Made by a program: the position numbers and the translations under genes
Source of the DNA: Rotaria socialis
Lineage: Eukaryota > Rotifera > Eurotatoria > Philodinida > Philodinidae
Assembly: GCA_905331475.1 (NCBI GenBank)
Contig: CAJNYU010003365.1
Coordinates: forward strand, 62,001-126,000
Length of the DNA: 64,000 bases
Reading direction: 5' to 3'
Shown: in pieces, positions 59,930-64,000 of the stretch
Layout of the letters: every line of letters begins with the position of its first letter
Position numbering within the stretch: the first letter of the stretch is position 1
The notes under the pieces: generated by a model
Told to the model about the DNA's origin: nothing
Database searches by the model: none
Seen by the model: the letters and a program-made list of their open reading frames with translations, nothing else

Positions 59930-61038
59930 TTAGCTAGTGTCGATTCCTTTCCAAACAATCTCTCCAATGGTCGACAGTTCTGGAGACATAAGCGTAAGTT
60001 CGTGTTCATGTCCGTTGTTTTGACATGCAAAACATAAATTGTATTTGTCACATGTAGAACAATTGTATCGTTGACCAACGAGTGGATTCATTTGACAAGC
60101 ATTGCAGGAAATACCTGGCCATAAGAGACCCTGTACCCAAGATCGGACAGCTTCCGCTCCTTTACTTGCTATATCATTTCGGCCATTTTCAGTTAAGAGA
60201 TTTCCATCAGCTAAGAGAACTATGAGTGTTGGAATTCCGTCTACATTGAACTTTTTGCTGAGTTTTTTCGAACGTTCTCGATCTAAAATATACAGACAAA
60301 ACTAATTAATACGTTCAACTAAAATTTTGACTTATTTAAATTCTGCAATCGAATTTTTGAAGAAAATCTGTTACGCGCACTACATCTCTCTCTCTCTCTC
60401 TCTTAGCAGTTATTATTTAATCCCAAGATAGTCATTTTCATATTGTTTACACCAGTATGACAAATGAATGTATTGTGAGTGCATAAAACGTTTTTGTTAG
60501 CCATTGAACTCAGATTTTAGTTAGCAATTACAATGTCTTAATGTATGTGTGCTATACAATAGTGTACTAGATATCGGAACTCCTGCATTCACATTCGCAA
60601 ATTCAATTTGAAATCACAGATGGAGGCAAAGTTTCTGACAAGCTTGATCTAGCAACCTATCGATGTATTCACACTCAACTACCTGAATAACGAAGAGCTT
60701 TCCATGGCATCGTGCGAAAATATTCGTCAAAAGATGTTTCATCTTCGTCCGACGAGACAAATATAATGTCAAACTTGTCGTGTAATTCAGACTGAATTTT
60801 TTTGTAACATTCAGCTAGCTTTGGAGTAAATTGTTGACAAGGTGGACACCAATGAGCCCTGCAAAAAATAAATATATAATTTCATTGCTGTATTTTTACT
60901 AGTTGCTTACGAAAAATAAATTGCCAAGACCTTGTTCTTAAGCTCATCGATCGGAACTTGTCGATATGATTCGCTTGTTACATCAGTGTTAACTGCGAGT
61001 AAAGTTTCTCCTAGTAAATCATTCAGTTCTGTTGCCAT
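59930..61038 (-). CDS. Nucleoredoxin-like thioredoxin-fold protein with ZZ-type zinc finger
   Basis: Three exons: 61038-60911, 60858-60683 and 60282-59930, giving 218 residues; the borders are GT-AG and the phases agree. A tryparedoxin/nucleoredoxin-type domain fills about 5-155. It begins LLGETLLAV, has the active site W46-C-P-P-C50 (AHWCPPCQQFTPKL) and FDIIFVSSDEDETSFDEYF, and the cis-proline site is GIPT (P119). The WCPPC motif marks the nucleoredoxin/tryparedoxin branch rather than classical thioredoxin (WCGPC). Residues 158-199 are a ZZ-type finger: C161-NA-C164, C176-ST-C179, C185-FA-C188 and H193/H195. A dithiol-disulfide oxidoreductase with a protein-binding finger is inferred. There is no signal peptide, so it is cytosolic or nuclear. 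A (CT)n tract lies in intron 2. Confidence 0.9.
60384..60403. repeat. (CT)n microsatellite in intron 2 of the nucleoredoxin-like gene
   Basis: About ten CT units on the plus strand. Confidence 0.85.
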
Positions 61039-64000
61039 TTCGTCTGCACGTTGGTTTAAGAGAAAAACATCAAGTAACTATAATTTATTTACTACGTTTT
61101 ATATAGACTACAACTGAATGGGGTGTTGATAGCCGCTTATTCATGGTGAAGCATGTATTTTTCTTCTTCATTCCTTCAGACATTAATGCAAAATGGTTAC
61201 TAGTAAAAAATTGAAAGGATTGCACAAAACAAGGTTTTACAAATACATTATATTTTTGTTTGTAAGCAAAAATTACGTACCCGTAGTCTAGTTTAGTGTT
61301 GGTTTCACATTAATCATAATAATTGATATAGATTACTCACTTTACTGTTCTAGATATGACCAAAATTTCCGACGGTTTTGCTTTGATTCGTAAAAGATTG
61401 TTTTGTATTCACCTCGATTGGTATACTGTTATGAGTCATATGCATGAATCTGCGCACAGAAAAAAACGCTACTTATTTGAAGACATTTGATAGATTCAAA
61501 TGATTCCCTATAATCGTATTTCATTGACAAATCACAAAAACACAGCGCCAAAGAAAAATTCCATTCAGATTGAATTTGATCTCAATGATTCAAATTAAAT
61601 TGCGTGTTACTTGTTACGTTGTTTTGATGTAGTCTATTAAAAAACACTATTATTTTAGATCTTTTTTTAATTTTTTAAAGATTCCAACCATTATAGAAGC
61701 CTGCATCGGTATAAAATAAAAATTTCCACTTCGTATTTTATTAGATTGTAGAAAATGTCTTGAAAATATATTCTTCTCAAATATTTTTTATGAAACTTGA
61801 CTTAGTGTACTTATTATGAAATAGTAGGATACAGAGTAACAGCTAAATTGTGCAACTAAATATGATTATTTTCCCTTTCATCCTGAAGTTTACGAACTAA
61901 TTGACAGCATATTTATGGAGTTTCCACTGGTTCATTTGCTTATTAAAATTTTTCTGTGAGAATCCAACAGAAAAATTCATGAAAGTTTTAATCCATGATA
62001 ATCCTTATCTAGAAATTATATTTTCGATGCTACATTGGTGTAATTCAATTAAAAGATTTTTAAAAAGTGATCGATATACTAAGTTGTCTACACATTATCC
62101 TTCTTCCACATCCACTCTTAGAGAAGAAGATCCACTACAATACACATTCACATTACTATATTGTACAGATAAACTAATGCTTAAAACATGACATTTATAG
62201 AGGAAAATGTCAACTGTATTTAAAACATGTAGCAACTACATATAGTCAAGAGTATCAGCTACCAGAACATAGCCTTAGCAATGATGAATCCGATTGTATT
62301 GAACATTACTAAATAATAAGAGTCACTCTGGTAATTCGATTATTTAATAGTACTGATCAACTGATGTATGTTCAGTATCATGAAACGCATGTTACAAATA
62401 TATAGTAGATAGAAAAATTCTTCCCACAAAATTTATTTTTAAAAGTCAGAATGAAATATAGGAACTGAAAACGTCTCTCACAAGTCGCATAATCTTTGAA
62501 ATTGATAGACAATGCAGATTCAATGATTAAACTGGAGAATACTAAAACCGAAAATCGGAGTGAAGCAGTCAAGAAATGTCCGAATGTATTGCCAGCAGAA
62601 AGTCAAATTATCTTTACAATTGATCACCTTCATTTTTGAAATATTGACCATTTCGAAAGTGTTATTTTACTATTAGCTTCTGATGACTACTTGTGAACAA
62701 AATGATTATATTCGCCCAAGAAGATTAATCCATCGGCAACCATATCAAAAATAAAAATGTTGACAAACAATAAAACCCGTTAGTTTGTTATTAAATAAAC
62801 AGTATTCAACAATACCGTGATATTAAGAAATCGTATGGTGTATATTTGTCTATTAAGTGAGAGAAAGAGTTGCTAAGACTGTTTGTGTAGTAAATAAATA
62901 TTCTTTCGATAACTGCACTACCCTTAATAAAAAACGACCTTTATTATACAATTACGATTGATATGTGTTTGAGTATGGATTACTCTTCGAGATTTATGCG
63001 CATTTTTTAATCTGTTTTTATATTACAAAGGATACGAACTGTTATTCTGTAGTCAAGACATTGTAGATTAACCGATACGACGTGTTATTATGTAGTATTC
63101 TTATCAAATGTTTATCTGTTGGCAACTATTAACAGATAACATAATCGTGATAAGAATCTTCAAATGAATTAGAACCAACTTCATAGAATAGAAAGAGGAG
63201 TATTTCTCATCATCCTCTATAGAGTAGCTGTAAGAGTACAGAAGAACAGGCGTTGAAATACCATCACCAACATAATCACTCTTGCTAAAATTTCAAAACA
63301 AATTCTATTTGACGTCTTCTCGAAAGTTCTCTTCATCCGACATCAAGATGTGTTCGGTTACTAATTTTAATAGGGAAACTACTGACTGACTTAAACAGTT
63401 ACGGTTTAGAGAATATCATGTGATCCTGTCTTTTTTTAGCCTAAGCTTTTGTGACAAATAATTAAAGAAACTGATGAGTTTTCAAAATGATAGAGCGTTT
63501 CAACGATTTAAGATACATTCGATTCAATGTGGTAAATATGTAAGAAAAATATTCGAAAACACATTTAGACAAGAGAACTGAGGATAAGTACTTTGAGAAT
63601 TTTCTTGAGATACTTTAAATATGTCTTCCGTAAGTAATCAAAGAACTTTGATAATAGAGTAATTGTTCCTTGTCATGATCGACTACAATAGATATTTTGG
63701 CACTATTGCGTTCTATTATCTAAGAAGATATATTAACCAAGATCGGCATTGATATAATAATCAGATATTATTTAGAAATAATACTAATATTTAATTTTTA
63801 TTTTGCTAACCCAACAGATAAAGTATCAAATTAATTGTCGCTAGTGTTCATACAAGAATTGATGTTAAAATGATTCAACTGAGAAATGACCTCTTCCTCT
63901 GAAAAACTCAAAGTATAGTAAATAATAATATAAAGTACTTAATTCTTTATTATTACTATTAGTATGGAACAACCAACTACGCTTGACAAAATCTATAACA
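61039..64000. other. Gene-poor right end
   Basis: About 3 kb of AT-rich DNA. The only coding-like stretch (plus, about 61914-62191, with NPYLEIIFSMLHWCNSIKRF) has no ATG at a sensible place and no recognisable family. Nothing else supported. Confidence 0.45.

Noticed and set aside
61901..62191. 96-codon ORF near the right end
   Set aside because: No ATG at a plausible start, no domain, and stops follow at once in the only continuing frame.
1..64000. Telomeric repeat arrays, rRNA genes, retrotransposon reverse transcriptase or viral genes
   Set aside because: Looked for on both strands by eye; no telomere-like tandem array, rRNA signature or polymerase/integrase motifs were seen.

Overview
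The window looks like nuclear DNA of an AT-rich animal with compact genes. The best fit is a bdelloid rotifer (Adineta/Rotaria type). The reasons are: many short introns (about 50-80 bp) with GT-AG borders; typical animal genes (calcineurin B, an ETS factor, 3-hydroxyacyl-CoA dehydratase, a SKICH-domain autophagy receptor, initiator tRNA); and families I know as expanded in bdelloids (arginine ADP-ribosyltransferases joined to LRR or ankyrin repeats, F-box/LRR-like proteins, RING-less B-box proteins, rhodopsin-like receptors). The species cannot be named from sequence alone. One N at 44640 shows this is a draft assembly.

Layout. 1-3.4 kb: two similar-looking one-pass membrane protein genes (the first cut by the window edge), separated by a hAT-type element with an 8-bp target duplication. 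4.1-6.7 kb (minus): a five-exon TAX1BP1/CALCOCO-like autophagy receptor. 7.2-8.7 kb (plus): an eight-exon calcineurin B, divergent from it across about 0.5 kb. 10.2-13.3 kb: an intact F-box gene followed by a related F-box pseudogene. 14.6-17.8 kb: repeat-rich, with one hAT-like element nested in another. 19.9-22.9 kb: a nine-exon membrane protein with a periaxin/AHNAK-like PDZ domain. 23.8-30.1 kb: gene-poor, with two dead receptor fragments and a small hAT MITE. 31.9-33.8 kb: a seven-exon HACD (very-long-chain fatty acid elongation). 34.3-35.5 kb: a near-perfect 1.2-kb palindrome. 39.6-40.5 kb: a full-length receptor broken by two frameshifts. 42.5-43.2 kb (minus): an ETS-domain factor. 43.8-44.8 kb: a TA-flanked foldback element. 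48.1-49.6 kb: an intact ADP-ribosyltransferase-LRR gene. 51.5-52.6 kb: a two-exon B-box/coiled-coil/SPRY-like gene. 53.7 kb: initiator tRNA-Met. 57.1-59.1 kb: a dead ankyrin-ADP-ribosyltransferase gene. 59.9-61.0 kb (minus): a nucleoredoxin-like protein with a ZZ-type finger. The last 3 kb hold no recognisable gene.

There is no operon or gene-cluster logic. Conserved single genes are interspersed with lineage-expanded families, several of them decaying, and with non-autonomous DNA transposons. Exon joins were made by reading frame, splice borders and family similarity; none was computed or tested against RNA. I found no convincing new multi-gene system. The items most worth a second look are the palindrome, the nested hAT elements, the transmembrane PDZ protein and the compact SKICH receptor.
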